Assembly (NCBI GenBank): GCA_946223075.1
Contig: CAMILZ010000022.1
Coordinates: 1-32,711 of the forward strand
Origin: an uncultured Dermabacteraceae bacterium
GTDB taxonomy: Bacteria > Actinomycetota > Actinomycetes > Actinomycetales > Dermabacteraceae
Reading direction: 5' to 3'
Length of the DNA: 32,711 nt
Shown: in pieces, positions 23,227 to 30,356 of the stretch
Numbering within the stretch: position 1 is the first letter of the stretch
Layout of the letters: every line of letters starts with the position of its first letter
Notes under the pieces: generated by a model
The model's input: only the letters and a program-made list of their open reading frames with translations
Database searches by the model: none
Told to the model about the DNA's origin: nothing
Program-made: the position numbers and the translations under genes

Positions 23227-24351
23227 TTGGAAGCTCTCGTCGGCCTTCTCACCGGTGGTGGCGTTTTGATCGTCATCGTCATCGTTTTGCTTGCGCTGCT
23301 CTTCGGCGGCCTGCGCTCCTCGATCCTCTTCACCGTGAAAACGCAGGAAAACGTCATCGTTGAGCGCTTCGGCAAGTTCTTGCGCGTCGCAAAGCCCGGC
23401 CTCAACACGAAGATCCCCTTCATGGACACGCTCACGAAGCCGATCTCACTGCGTATCCGCCAGCTCGAGGTCAACATCGAGTCGAAAACGAAAGACAACG
23501 TGTTCGTGACCGTCCCGGTTGCCGTGCAGTACGTGATCCGCGAAGAGTCAGTTCAGGACGCCTACTACCGCCTTTCAAACCCCGAGGCGCAGATCCGCAG
23601 CTATGTGTTCGACACGGTGCGCTCCGCACTTTCGGGCCTCGACCTCGATGCGGCCTTCGAATCGAAGGACGACATCGCCCGCAGCGTCGAGGCGACCCTC
23701 TCGACCCGCATGCAGGAGTTCGGCTTCCACATCGTCAACACGCTTGTTCAGGATATCTCCCCCGATCAGCGCGTTCGCGACTCGATGAACTCGATTAACG
23801 CCGCGCAGCGCGACCGCGTTGCCGCGCAGTCGCTCGCTGAAGCCGACAAAATCAAGCGCGTCACTCAGGCCGAGGCCGAGGCCGAGTCGAAGCGCCTCCA
23901 GGGTGAGGGTGTCGCGGCGCAGCGTCGCGCGATCGCGATGGGTATCGCTGAGCAGTACGAAATGCTCAAGCAGGTCGGGATCGAGAGCACGGCAGAAGAG
24001 CTGCTGCTCATGACCCAGTACTTCGACACGATGCAGGATGTGGCCCGCAACGGCCGTTCGAACGTGCTGTTCCTCCCGTCGAATCCGTCGTCGGTGGGCG
24101 CCATGGGCGACGAGATCCGTTCGGCGCTCCTTCAGGCGCAGGCCGCGAACGACACGATCAACGGGGATTCAACCCCCGTGAACCCCGCCGAGCCCGTTGA
24201 TGGCGAAGGCAATTCGCGCGAGCACCTTGAACGCCTCCGTTCGGAGGCCAAGGAACGTGCCCGCCGCGCAAAGGAGGAGGCGCGTCGCAACGCCGAGGGT
24301 GCCGCGCAGAGCGCCCGCGAGCGCTTCGGCAACGAAGAGCCGAATCTCTAA
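23227..24351 (+). CDS. SPFH/band 7 (QmcA/stomatin-like) membrane protein
   Basis: A 374-residue protein with one N-terminal membrane segment (residues 1-27, hydrophobic from LVGLL to LALLFGG). The SPFH domain follows (about 40-200, with VIVERFGKFLRVAKPGLNTK and DTVRSALSGLDLDAAFESKD). A coiled coil rich in Ala, Glu and Lys covers about 190-240, and a charged tail ends the protein. Family members form membrane-associated oligomers that scaffold membrane proteases or microdomains. Translation starts at TTG with AGAAAGGA upstream; an ATG start is not available before the domain. No NfeD partner gene is adjacent. A strong terminator follows. Confidence 0.92.
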   Translation: MEALVGLLTGGGVLIVIVIVLLALLFGGLRSSILFTVKTQENVIVERFGKFLRVAKPGLNTKIPFMDTLTKPISLRIRQLEVNIESKTKDNVFVTVPVAVQYVIREESVQDAYYRLSNPEAQIRSYVFDTVRSALSGLDLDAAFESKDDIARSVEATLSTRMQEFGFHIVNTLVQDISPDQRVRDSMNSINAAQRDRVAAQSLAEADKIKRVTQAEAEAESKRLQGEGVAAQRRAIAMGIAEQYEMLKQVGIESTAEELLLMTQYFDTMQDVARNGRSNVLFLPSNPSSVGAMGDEIRSALLQAQAANDTINGDSTPVNPAEPVDGEGNSREHLERLRSEAKERARRAKEEARRNAEGAAQSARERFGNEEPNL

Positions 24352-24370
24352 CCTCTTCGCCACTCACCAC

Positions 24371-24404
24371 AAGGCGGGTCCGGATTTCTCCGGACCCGCC
24401 TTTT
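24371..24404 (+). terminator. intrinsic terminator after the SPFH gene
   Basis: A perfect 14-bp stem (24371-24384 with 24389-24402) has a TTTC loop and ends in TTTT. It lies between convergent genes and is the strongest hairpin in the window. Confidence 0.92.
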
Positions 24405-24424
24405 CCACGCGCGTGGGCCGCGCC

Positions 24425-25366
24425 TTAGCGTTTCGGCAGAAGTTCCCGATCGAGGGCGTCCTTCTCGCCGCTTTCGAGCGCCAAGTTCATGGCCTTCGCC
24501 GAGTCCGCGATCGAGGCGGGGCGCGACGCTCCGGGGATGGGGAGCACGTGATCGCCGAGCGACATCTCCCACGCAAGAACGACCTGCTGGGGGCTCACCT
24601 CGCGGTTGCGGGAAATCTCGGCGATTGCGGGGAACCGCTCACCGACCTCGGCGGCACCGCCGCCCGTTCCGCCAAGGGGCGACCACGGCACAAACGTGAT
24701 GCCGTGCTCGCCGCAGAACTGCAGTTCGTCCCAGCTCGTGTGGTTAAAGCGCGGCGAAAACTCGTTCTGCACGGCCGCGAGGTTGCCCTCGCCGAGCACC
24801 GCGAGCGCGATCTCGATTTCCTCAACGCTCGCGTTCGAGATGCCGATGTTCTTCACGTGGCCCTCATCTTTGAGTTCCGCGAGGGTCTCGATGGCCTCGG
24901 AGTACAGGCGCGTGCGGTCGGGGCGGTGCAGGTAGTACAGGTCGATCTTTTCGACCCCGAGATTCTTCTTCGAGCGCACGACCGCCGTGCGGAAGTGCCC
25001 CACGGAGCTATCGCGACCCCATTTTTCGCCTTCGGCGCGCGTGATGCCGCCCTTCGTGGCAACGGCGATGTTCGCGCGGTCGAAGTCAGGGTGCGCGGCG
25101 GCGTAGGCCTCAAGGGCGTCGGCAACCTGGCGTTCGTTGTGCCCCACCTTGTTCCACGCGGGCGCGTAGATGTCGGCGGTGTCGATCAGAGTGATGCCCG
25201 AATCGAGCGCGGCGGCTACGGTCTCGCGGGCGTTCTGGATATCTTCCGCTTTCTCCTCGAACGAAAGCGGCATTGCGCCGAGGCCGAGCGGGGTCACCTG
25301 GAGGCGCCCGATCGAGCGCAACGGGTAGGCGTTGGACGGGTTCACTGCACTGTTTACTGTCGTCAT
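24425..25366 (-). CDS. aldo/keto reductase
   Basis: A 313-residue NADPH-dependent oxidoreductase of the TIM-barrel aldo/keto reductase superfamily. The catalytic tetrad is visible: Asp62 and Tyr67 in IDTADIYAP, Lys105 in VATKGG and His147 in YYLHRPD. The cofactor end has PWSPLGG and, later, IPGASRPASIADS, the pyrophosphate/2'-phosphate region. The physiological aldehyde or ketone is unknown. The ATG lies 6 nt after TAGGCT, again a leaderless start. It is divergent from the sulfur-carrier cluster, with 215 bp between the two translation starts. Confidence 0.92.
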   Translation of the reverse strand: MTTVNSAVNPSNAYPLRSIGRLQVTPLGLGAMPLSFEEKAEDIQNARETVAAALDSGITLIDTADIYAPAWNKVGHNERQVADALEAYAAAHPDFDRANIAVATKGGITRAEGEKWGRDSSVGHFRTAVVRSKKNLGVEKIDLYYLHRPDRTRLYSEAIETLAELKDEGHVKNIGISNASVEEIEIALAVLGEGNLAAVQNEFSPRFNHTSWDELQFCGEHGITFVPWSPLGGTGGGAAEVGERFPAIAEISRNREVSPQQVVLAWEMSLGDHVLPIPGASRPASIADSAKAMNLALESGEKDALDRELLPKR

Positions 25367-25372
25367 AACGTC

Positions 25373-25378
25373 AGCCTA
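25373..25378 (-). promoter_or_regulatory. leaderless-type -10 of the aldo/keto reductase gene
   Basis: On the minus strand TAGGCT is followed by 6 nt and the ATG. Confidence 0.65.
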
Positions 25379-25494
25379 AACCTCTCTGGCGGGGACGTTG
25401 GTGAGACTCGTGGGGCGCGAGCTGCTCCAGCACATGCACAATGATGGCGGGGCCGCGCCACCATTTTTCGCATAGGCGATCTCGCGGGAGAAGG

Positions 25495-25508
25495 GTCCTG
25501 AACAGGAC
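25495..25508. promoter_or_regulatory. palindromic operator candidate of the sulfur-carrier cluster
   Basis: GTCCTG and CAGGAC form a perfect 6-bp inverted repeat around AA. The palindrome ends 3 bp before a TATGGT -10 hexamer, in the -35/-10 spacer, where a repressor would block the polymerase or an activator of MerR type could realign the spacer. No second copy was noticed in the window. Confidence 0.5.
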
Positions 25509-25511
25509 TGA

Positions 25512-25517
25512 TATGGT
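25512..25517 (+). promoter_or_regulatory. candidate -10 of the TusA-DsrE-MetE cluster
   Basis: TATGGT directly follows the palindrome. A start point near 25524 would give a leader of about 58 nt, which ends with GAAAGG (25569-25574) seven nt before the first ATG. This differs from the leaderless promoters of the neighbouring genes. Confidence 0.45.
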
Positions 25518-25581
25518 GGTAACGGCGGTGTGCGCTGTACCACACAGCCTCAAGGATGACCCACCGGTGAAAGGCACGCGC

Positions 25582-25821
25582 ATGAGTGAAACTGCCGATC
25601 TCGCAGTCGCCGATAGCTGGGACGCCGGAGACTTGGGCTGCGGCGAACTCGTTATGCAGCTGCGTTCGCGGATGCTCGCCCTCAAACCGGGAGAAATCTT
25701 TGAACTGATCGCCACCGATGACGGTGCAGTCATCGATATCCCGGCCTGGTGCGCTCTCACCGGGCACGCCCTCGCCGCGGCTGAGCCGCCGCGATTCCTC
25801 ATCCAACGAAAGGATTCCTGA
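25582..25821 (+). CDS. TusA-like sulfur carrier protein (CG variant)
   Basis: A 79-residue protein of the TusA/SirA family, small cytoplasmic proteins that carry sulfur as a persulfide on a Cys. Family features are DLGCGELVMQLRSRMLALKP, then GEIFELIATDDGAVIDIPAWCALTGHALAA (shown in parts: GEIFELIATDDG, IDIPAWCALTGH). The carrier Cys would be Cys20. It is followed by Gly-Glu instead of the classical CPxP. A second Cys57 sits in the IPAWC segment often seen in TusA relatives linked to DsrE. GAAAGG lies 7 nt before the ATG; an upstream in-frame extension covers the promoter and is rejected. The DsrE gene starts 1 nt after this stop. Confidence 0.85.
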   Translation: MSETADLAVADSWDAGDLGCGELVMQLRSRMLALKPGEIFELIATDDGAVIDIPAWCALTGHALAAAEPPRFLIQRKDS

Positions 25822-25822
25822 G

Positions 25823-26182
25823 ATGTCCAAAATTTGTGTAAGCATCACCCACGCGAAAGACAATGTTGACAAGGCCACCGTGGCTTTCGTGATCGCTAAC
25901 GCCTCGATCGCCTCCGATCAGGAAACCGTGGTGTTCCTTTCCTCCGAGGGCGCTCGGCTCGCCGAAGAAGGCTACGCCGACGACATGCACGAAGAGGGTT
26001 TCGCTTCGCTGAAAGAACTCATCACCAACTACGCCGAAGCTGGCGGCACCATTTGGGTGTGCTCCCCCTGCTACAAGAAGCGCGGGCTCGATGAAGGAAA
26101 CCTCATCAAGGGTGCCACGATCGTCGGCGGCGCGAAGCTCGTGGAGTACATGTCCCAGGGCGCAAGCAGCGTGAGCTACTGA
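25823..26182 (+). CDS. DsrE-family sulfur-relay protein
   Basis: A 119-residue protein of the DsrE/DsrF-like fold. It opens with MSKICVSITHAKDN and has a core strand ETVVFLSSEGARLAEEGYA. A Cys pair lies in IWVCSPCYKKRGL (Cys80 and Cys83), at the place where DsrE-type proteins carry the sulfur-accepting Cys, followed by the IVGGAKLVEYM helix. DsrE proteins trade persulfide sulfur with TusA. The ATG has GAAAGGA 8 nt upstream and lies 1 nt after the TusA-like stop, so the two are made together. It is predicted to be cytoplasmic and probably oligomeric. The donor and final acceptor are not known. Confidence 0.87.
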   Translation: MSKICVSITHAKDNVDKATVAFVIANASIASDQETVVFLSSEGARLAEEGYADDMHEEGFASLKELITNYAEAGGTIWVCSPCYKKRGLDEGNLIKGATIVGGAKLVEYMSQGASSVSY

Positions 26183-26203
26183 CCCGTTTTCACCGAGACC
26201 GCC

Positions 26204-27820
26204 ATGACACACAGTGAAGAGTTCATACCCGCCACCTTCAAGGACGGTTTGAAGGCCCACACGAGCTTTGGCGGTGGAGACCTCGATTGCGGCAACGGGC
26301 TCCTGCTCCTGATCCGCAAACACCTGGACCCCCTGGAGCCCGGAGAGTTTCTTGAGATCGCCTCCGTGGATTCCACGGTTGAGGTTGATTTGCCGTCCTG
26401 GTGCAGCATGACCAAAAACGCTCTGGTCGATGTCACTACCACGACCGTGCATTTCCAGGGCCGTGAACTCAAGCAATGGCGGTTTTTAGTGTGTAAGGGC
26501 CCCTATGCGGGTGCGCAAAGCGTACCTGCCGAAGAGCCTTCACCGGTTGCTGCCGCGCCCGCGGCAGGCAGGGGAAAGAAACCTCGTAAACGCCCCCAGA
26601 TGGCGATTACTCAAGAAGTGGTCACACCGTATATTCCCGACCGCTTTCCCGAGCCTGCTGCGGCGCCAGCCCTTGAACCGCTAGCGGTGCACACCATGGG
26701 TAGTTGGCCCCGGCCAACATGGTTGATTCGCGCCCTGCATGAGCACCTCGAAGGCCGCCTCCCCGAAGCGGACTTTGAGGCTACCGCAGATGATGCGGTG
26801 CAGCTCGTCATTGCGGCTCAGGAACGCGCCGATGTCGACGTGGTCACCGACGGCGAGATGCGCCGTGACAACTACTCGAGCTTCGTGGGTGGACTGCTGC
26901 AAAACTGCCAGCTCATCCCCATCACAGATCTCTTGCCGTACGTGGATGACCCAGTCCAGTTCGAGCGTGAATTGCGCGCTCTCGACGTGCCTGCAGGGGA
27001 AGTGCGTCACCCCGCGGTGTTTGGTCCGCTCGGGCGCGATAAGTCCCTCGCCGTGCACGAAGCACGGTATCTGAAGACCATCACCGATCGTGCCATCAAG
27101 GTGGATCTCCCGGGCCCATACCTTCTCACTCGCACAATGTGGATGGAGTGCGTATCCGATCGCGCCTACCCTGATCGGGAGACCCTCGCGACCGACGTCG
27201 TGCGGATCCTTCGTGAGGAAATCGCGGAGTTGCTTGCCGCCGGTGTTGCTCTCGTGGAGCTCGACGAGCCGGTGCTGAGTGAAGTGGTGTACGGACACAA
27301 GGGCGGCGGCGGGCGCACCTTCATGTGCGGCGCTCTCGGCGAGCGCAAAGATGCGCAGCCGGAACTCGAATTCGCGACGGAACTCATCACACAGGTCGCT
27401 CAGGGCTTCCCCGCCGACCGTCTCGGGATTCACGTGTGTCGCGGAAATTGGACCCCCGACGAATCCAAGGCGCTTTCTGGGGACTACGCGCCGCTGCTCC
27501 CGCTGCTTTCATCGGTACCGATCAACAACGTCATCCTCGAAACGTGCACCCCACGCGCGGGTGACTGGGCCATTCTGGCTGGCCTGCGCGATGACCAGCG
27601 CATCGGGATCGGCATCTTCAACCAAAAGGCACCACACGAGGAAACCTTCGATGCTGTTCTCGAGCGCGGCCGCACCGCGGTGAGCATGTTCGGCAAGGAT
27701 CGACTTTTGTTCAACACTGACTGCGGCTTCGCGACCTTCGCCGACAACCCCATTCTTGCCGGCAAAGAGGCAGAAGCGGCAATGGCGATGCTCGCGAAAG
27801 TTCGCGACGCTTTGCTCTAG
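26204..27820 (+). CDS. fusion: TusA-like domain + core MetE-type zinc methyltransferase domain
   Basis: A 538-residue two-domain protein. Residues about 20-100 are a second TusA-like domain (DLDCGNGLLLLIRKHLDPLE, carrier Cys29; DLPSWCSMTK, Cys67), paralogous to the small carrier upstream. A basic, Pro/Ala-rich linker (about 105-155, with GRGKKPRKRP) leads to a core cobalamin-independent methionine synthase barrel at about 160-538. That domain starts MGSWPRP and contains DGEMRRDN and VELDEP (Asp354, Glu355). It keeps the full zinc set: His410 and Cys412 in GIHVCRGNW, Glu446 in ILETC and Cys507 in NTDCGFA. The folate-binding N-terminal half of MetE is absent. It could methylate a thiol or persulfide, or make methionine from a non-folate donor; epoxyalkane:CoM transferase is another relative. 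Confidence 0.85.
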   Translation: MTHSEEFIPATFKDGLKAHTSFGGGDLDCGNGLLLLIRKHLDPLEPGEFLEIASVDSTVEVDLPSWCSMTKNALVDVTTTTVHFQGRELKQWRFLVCKGPYAGAQSVPAEEPSPVAAAPAAGRGKKPRKRPQMAITQEVVTPYIPDRFPEPAAAPALEPLAVHTMGSWPRPTWLIRALHEHLEGRLPEADFEATADDAVQLVIAAQERADVDVVTDGEMRRDNYSSFVGGLLQNCQLIPITDLLPYVDDPVQFERELRALDVPAGEVRHPAVFGPLGRDKSLAVHEARYLKTITDRAIKVDLPGPYLLTRTMWMECVSDRAYPDRETLATDVVRILREEIAELLAAGVALVELDEPVLSEVVYGHKGGGGRTFMCGALGERKDAQPELEFATELITQVAQGFPADRLGIHVCRGNWTPDESKALSGDYAPLLPLLSSVPINNVILETCTPRAGDWAILAGLRDDQRIGIGIFNQKAPHEETFDAVLERGRTAVSMFGKDRLLFNTDCGFATFADNPILAGKEAEAAMAMLAKVRDALL

Positions 27821-27899
27821 TGCATGGTGATGACGAAGGCGACCGGACGACTCCACGAGAAGTTTTCACCCTGATCGTAGAGTCGGCCGACCTATGCCG

Positions 27900-29084
27900 C
27901 TAACGCCCATGCACCTCGGCGAGGCGCGCCAGGGCTTCTTCGAGAACTCGCGTGGGTGTGCCGAGATTGAGGCGTTCGAATCCGGGCGCGCCAAAGTTTC
28001 GTCCGTGCTCGAAGAAGACCTGCGCCTCCTCATCGTGCAGGCGCGTCAGCTCGCGCTCCTCGATCCCGAGCGCGCGGAAATCGATCCACTGGAGATAGGT
28101 TCCCTCAAGCGGCGAGATCACCACTTCCGGGAAGTGCTCCGCAAAGAAGTCCCGGCTCACGCGATCGTTTCGTGCGATAAGTTCGAGGAGTTCCTCGAGC
28201 CACGCTCCCGCTTTCGTGTAGGCAAGTTCAATTGCGGAGTAGCCGAGGCAGTTCACGAAATGAAAGCCCCACGCTTCGAGCTCACGCTCGTAAGCGGCGC
28301 GAAGCTCGGTGTTCTCGGTGATCGCCCAGCTCGTTTGCATGCCGGCGAGGTTAAAGCTCTTCGATGCAGAGGACAGAGTGATGGTGCGGGAGGTCGCATC
28401 CTCGCTGATGGCTGCGAACGGGATGTGCTCAAAGCCTTCGTGAACGATGTCGGCGTGAATCTCGTCGGAAATGACCATCACGTCGTTTACGCGCGCGATG
28501 TGTGCGATCTCCTCGAGCTCAGTGTAGGTCCACACACGACCCGTGGGATTGTGGGGCGAGCACAGCATGAGCACCGAGACGTCGTCCCCCTCGAGCGCTT
28601 CGGCCAGCGCCGCGAAATCCAGGCGATAGCGCCCTCCCTCACCGTCGAGAGGAACGCGCACCACGCGGCGGCCCGTCTTTTCGATGGAGTCGATCATGGG
28701 CGGGTATGCGGGCGTCAAGAGTGCAACCCCATCGCCTTCCTTGCTCGCGGCGCGCACGGCGGCAAACAACCCGGTGACAACCCCCGGCATGAGTGAAATC
28801 CAGCTCGTATCGATCGCCCAGCGGTGGCGCACCGCTTGCCACATTTGGATCGCTGAAAAGAAGGCGGGGGTCGGCCCCGTATACCCCAAAACCGCACCCT
28901 CGAGATGCTTCTGAAGCCCGCGCGTGATCTCCGGGGCGGGCAGGAAGTCGAGATCGGCGGTCGAGAATGGCGCAACCCCTTCGGGCACGTCCCCTCCCCG
29001 CTCGCGCATGAGCTCCCACTTCGCGGAGCCCGTGTCGGTGCGGTCCACAAAGGTCTCGAAATCGTAGGCGGGCGTGCGCGTCAC
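27900..29084 (-). CDS. patB: PatB/MalY-type PLP aminotransferase-fold C-S lyase
   Basis: A 394-residue fold-type I PLP enzyme of the MalY/PatB group, which splits cystathionine or other Cys S-conjugates to give a thiol, pyruvate and ammonia. Features include ADLDFLPAPEI near the N-terminus, the LCSPHNPTGRVW segment with the PLP-contacting Asn, SDEIHADIV with the PLP-ring Asp, and SSASKSFNLAGMQ with the Schiff-base Lys. The start is GTG with AAAGAGG about 7 nt upstream and matches the family N-terminus (YDFETFVDRTDTGSAKW). An in-frame ATG at 29117 would add 11 residues. It converges on the TusA-MetE fusion gene, so sulfur genes face each other here. Confidence 0.88.
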   Translation of the reverse strand: MTRTPAYDFETFVDRTDTGSAKWELMRERGGDVPEGVAPFSTADLDFLPAPEITRGLQKHLEGAVLGYTGPTPAFFSAIQMWQAVRHRWAIDTSWISLMPGVVTGLFAAVRAASKEGDGVALLTPAYPPMIDSIEKTGRRVVRVPLDGEGGRYRLDFAALAEALEGDDVSVLMLCSPHNPTGRVWTYTELEEIAHIARVNDVMVISDEIHADIVHEGFEHIPFAAISEDATSRTITLSSASKSFNLAGMQTSWAITENTELRAAYERELEAWGFHFVNCLGYSAIELAYTKAGAWLEELLELIARNDRVSRDFFAEHFPEVVISPLEGTYLQWIDFRALGIEERELTRLHDEEAQVFFEHGRNFGAPGFERLNLGTPTRVLEEALARLAEVHGR

Positions 29085-29130
29085 AGGGCTTACCTCTTTC
29101 TGGTCATCGTCGAACATGGCAGCAACACCC

Positions 29131-29136
29131 ATCGTA
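29131..29136 (-). promoter_or_regulatory. -10 candidate of the patB gene
   Basis: On the minus strand TACGAT would give a start point near 29124 and a leader of about 40 nt that carries the AAAGAGG ribosome binding site before the GTG at 29084. Confidence 0.5.
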
Positions 29137-29162
29137 CGGCGCTTACTCTCGACTCCTGGCCG

Positions 29163-29168
29163 TACGAT
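29163..29168 (+). promoter_or_regulatory. leaderless-type -10 of the glycosyltransferase gene
   Basis: TACGAT is followed by 7 nt and ATG at 29176, which sets the translation start. Confidence 0.6.
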
Positions 29169-29175
29169 GGTTCCC

Positions 29176-30210
29176 ATGCGTGAAGCCCCTCTGATCTCGT
29201 TCGTTGTGCCGTGCTACAACTCAGCGGAGTACATGCGACGGGGGATCGACTCGATCCTCCTCGACGGCGGCGAGGCGCGCGAGCGCATCGAGATCATCCT
29301 CGTGAACGACGGTTCAACGGACGACACGGAGCAGATCGCGCGCGAATACGAAGAGCGGCACCCGGAGATCGTGCGCGTCGTGAGCCAGGAGAATGGCGGG
29401 CACGGCGCCGCCGTCATGGCAGGCGTTCACGCGGCGACGGGGACATACCTCAAGGTTCTCGACTCCGACGACCGCCTCGACACGCGAGCTCTCACGGCGC
29501 TGCTCGACACCGTTGCCTCCTTTCCCCCGGATAACCGCCCCGACGTCGTGCTCACCGACTACGTGTACGACAACCACGCGCTCAAGAAGAACTGCCGCAT
29601 CGGCTACCGACGCACCGTCCCCGCGCGCCGCACGGTCACGTGGGATCAGGTCTCCCGGCCCCGCATGGGCAGCTACTTCCTCATGCACGCGATCCTCTAC
29701 AAGCGCAGCGTGCTCCTCGAATCGGGCCTCGAGCTTCCCCGCCACACGTTCTACGTGGACAACCTCTACGCGTCGATCCCGCTTCGGCACACGCATACGC
29801 TCTACTACCTGCCCGTGCCGCTCTACTACTACTTCATCGGCCGGGAGGATCAGAGCGTCAACGAAAAGATCATGATTTCGAGGCTTGACCAGCAGCTTCG
29901 TGTCAACAAGATCATGATTGATGAGCTGCGCATGGACAACATCGCCTCGCGTTCGCTCCGCCGCTACCTGCTTCACTACCTCACGATCATCACGAGCGTG
30001 TCACTCACGTTCGCTGTGCTCGCGAAGACCCCCGAGGCAAAAGCGCAGGGTCGTGAACTCCTCGCCTACCTCAAGGCGCACAACTATCCCGCGTATCGGG
30101 CTTATCGACGCACCCCCATGAGTATCGGGCTCAGCGCGCGCGGGCCGGGCGCGCACCGGTTTATTCGCACCACCTACGGGGTTATCCGCAAGCGGTTTGG
30201 GTTCAACTAG
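29176..30210 (+). CDS. family 2 glycosyltransferase
   Basis: A 344-residue glycosyltransferase of the GT-A fold. LISFVVPCYNSAEYM opens the nucleotide-binding domain, IILVNDGSTDDT follows at about residues 39-50, and the metal-binding acidic motif is KVLDSDDRLD. A C-terminal region with several Tyr/Leu-rich stretches (TLYYLPVPLYYYFIG) and basic helices ends in RKRFGFN. It resembles transferases of envelope glycan or teichoic-type polymer synthesis in Gram-positive bacteria, but no polymerase or flippase gene is adjacent. The start is fixed by the leaderless spacing; a longer in-frame start would run through the divergent promoter. Confidence 0.87.
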   Translation: MREAPLISFVVPCYNSAEYMRRGIDSILLDGGEARERIEIILVNDGSTDDTEQIAREYEERHPEIVRVVSQENGGHGAAVMAGVHAATGTYLKVLDSDDRLDTRALTALLDTVASFPPDNRPDVVLTDYVYDNHALKKNCRIGYRRTVPARRTVTWDQVSRPRMGSYFLMHAILYKRSVLLESGLELPRHTFYVDNLYASIPLRHTHTLYYLPVPLYYYFIGREDQSVNEKIMISRLDQQLRVNKIMIDELRMDNIASRSLRRYLLHYLTIITSVSLTFAVLAKTPEAKAQGRELLAYLKAHNYPAYRAYRRTPMSIGLSARGPGAHRFIRTTYGVIRKRFGFN

Positions 30211-30285
30211 GTCCGACGCTTGCCGGGCTGCCGTCGGAGCTTTATCCACGCTCCGAACCAGGCGAGCGGGTTGGGGCCGGCTCCC

Positions 30286-30339
30286 ACTTCCGCGGAGCCT
30301 GACCAGGCTGCTACTTCCGCTGTGCCCGACCAGGCCTCT
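30286..30339 (+). repeat. two tandem 27-bp imperfect repeats
   Basis: The units 30286-30312 and 30313-30339 share 22 of 27 bases, each beginning ACTTCCGC and containing GACCAGGC. They lie in the 146-bp gap between the glycosyltransferase and azlD stops. In one frame they would encode a (T)SAxPDQA repeat, so they may be a worn coding remnant. A 7-bp hairpin at 30212-30238 precedes them. Confidence 0.5.
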
Positions 30340-30356
30340 GCGCCGACCGCTTTCCT

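Larger units (their letters stand above)
29129..29170. repeat. 12-bp inverted repeat between divergent patB and glycosyltransferase genes
   Basis: CCATCGTACGGC at 29129-29140 is the exact reverse complement of GCCGTACGATGG at 29159-29170, with 18 bp between. Each arm contains an outward-facing TACGAT hexamer, so both divergent promoters use the repeat. Confidence 0.7.

Noticed and set aside
26204..27820. Plain methionine synthase MetE
   Set aside because: Only the zinc-bearing C-terminal barrel is present and the N-terminal folate-type barrel is replaced by a TusA-like domain. Calling it MetE would hide this.
30286..30339. CRISPR-like repeat
   Set aside because: There are only two contiguous imperfect units with no spacers and no cas genes.
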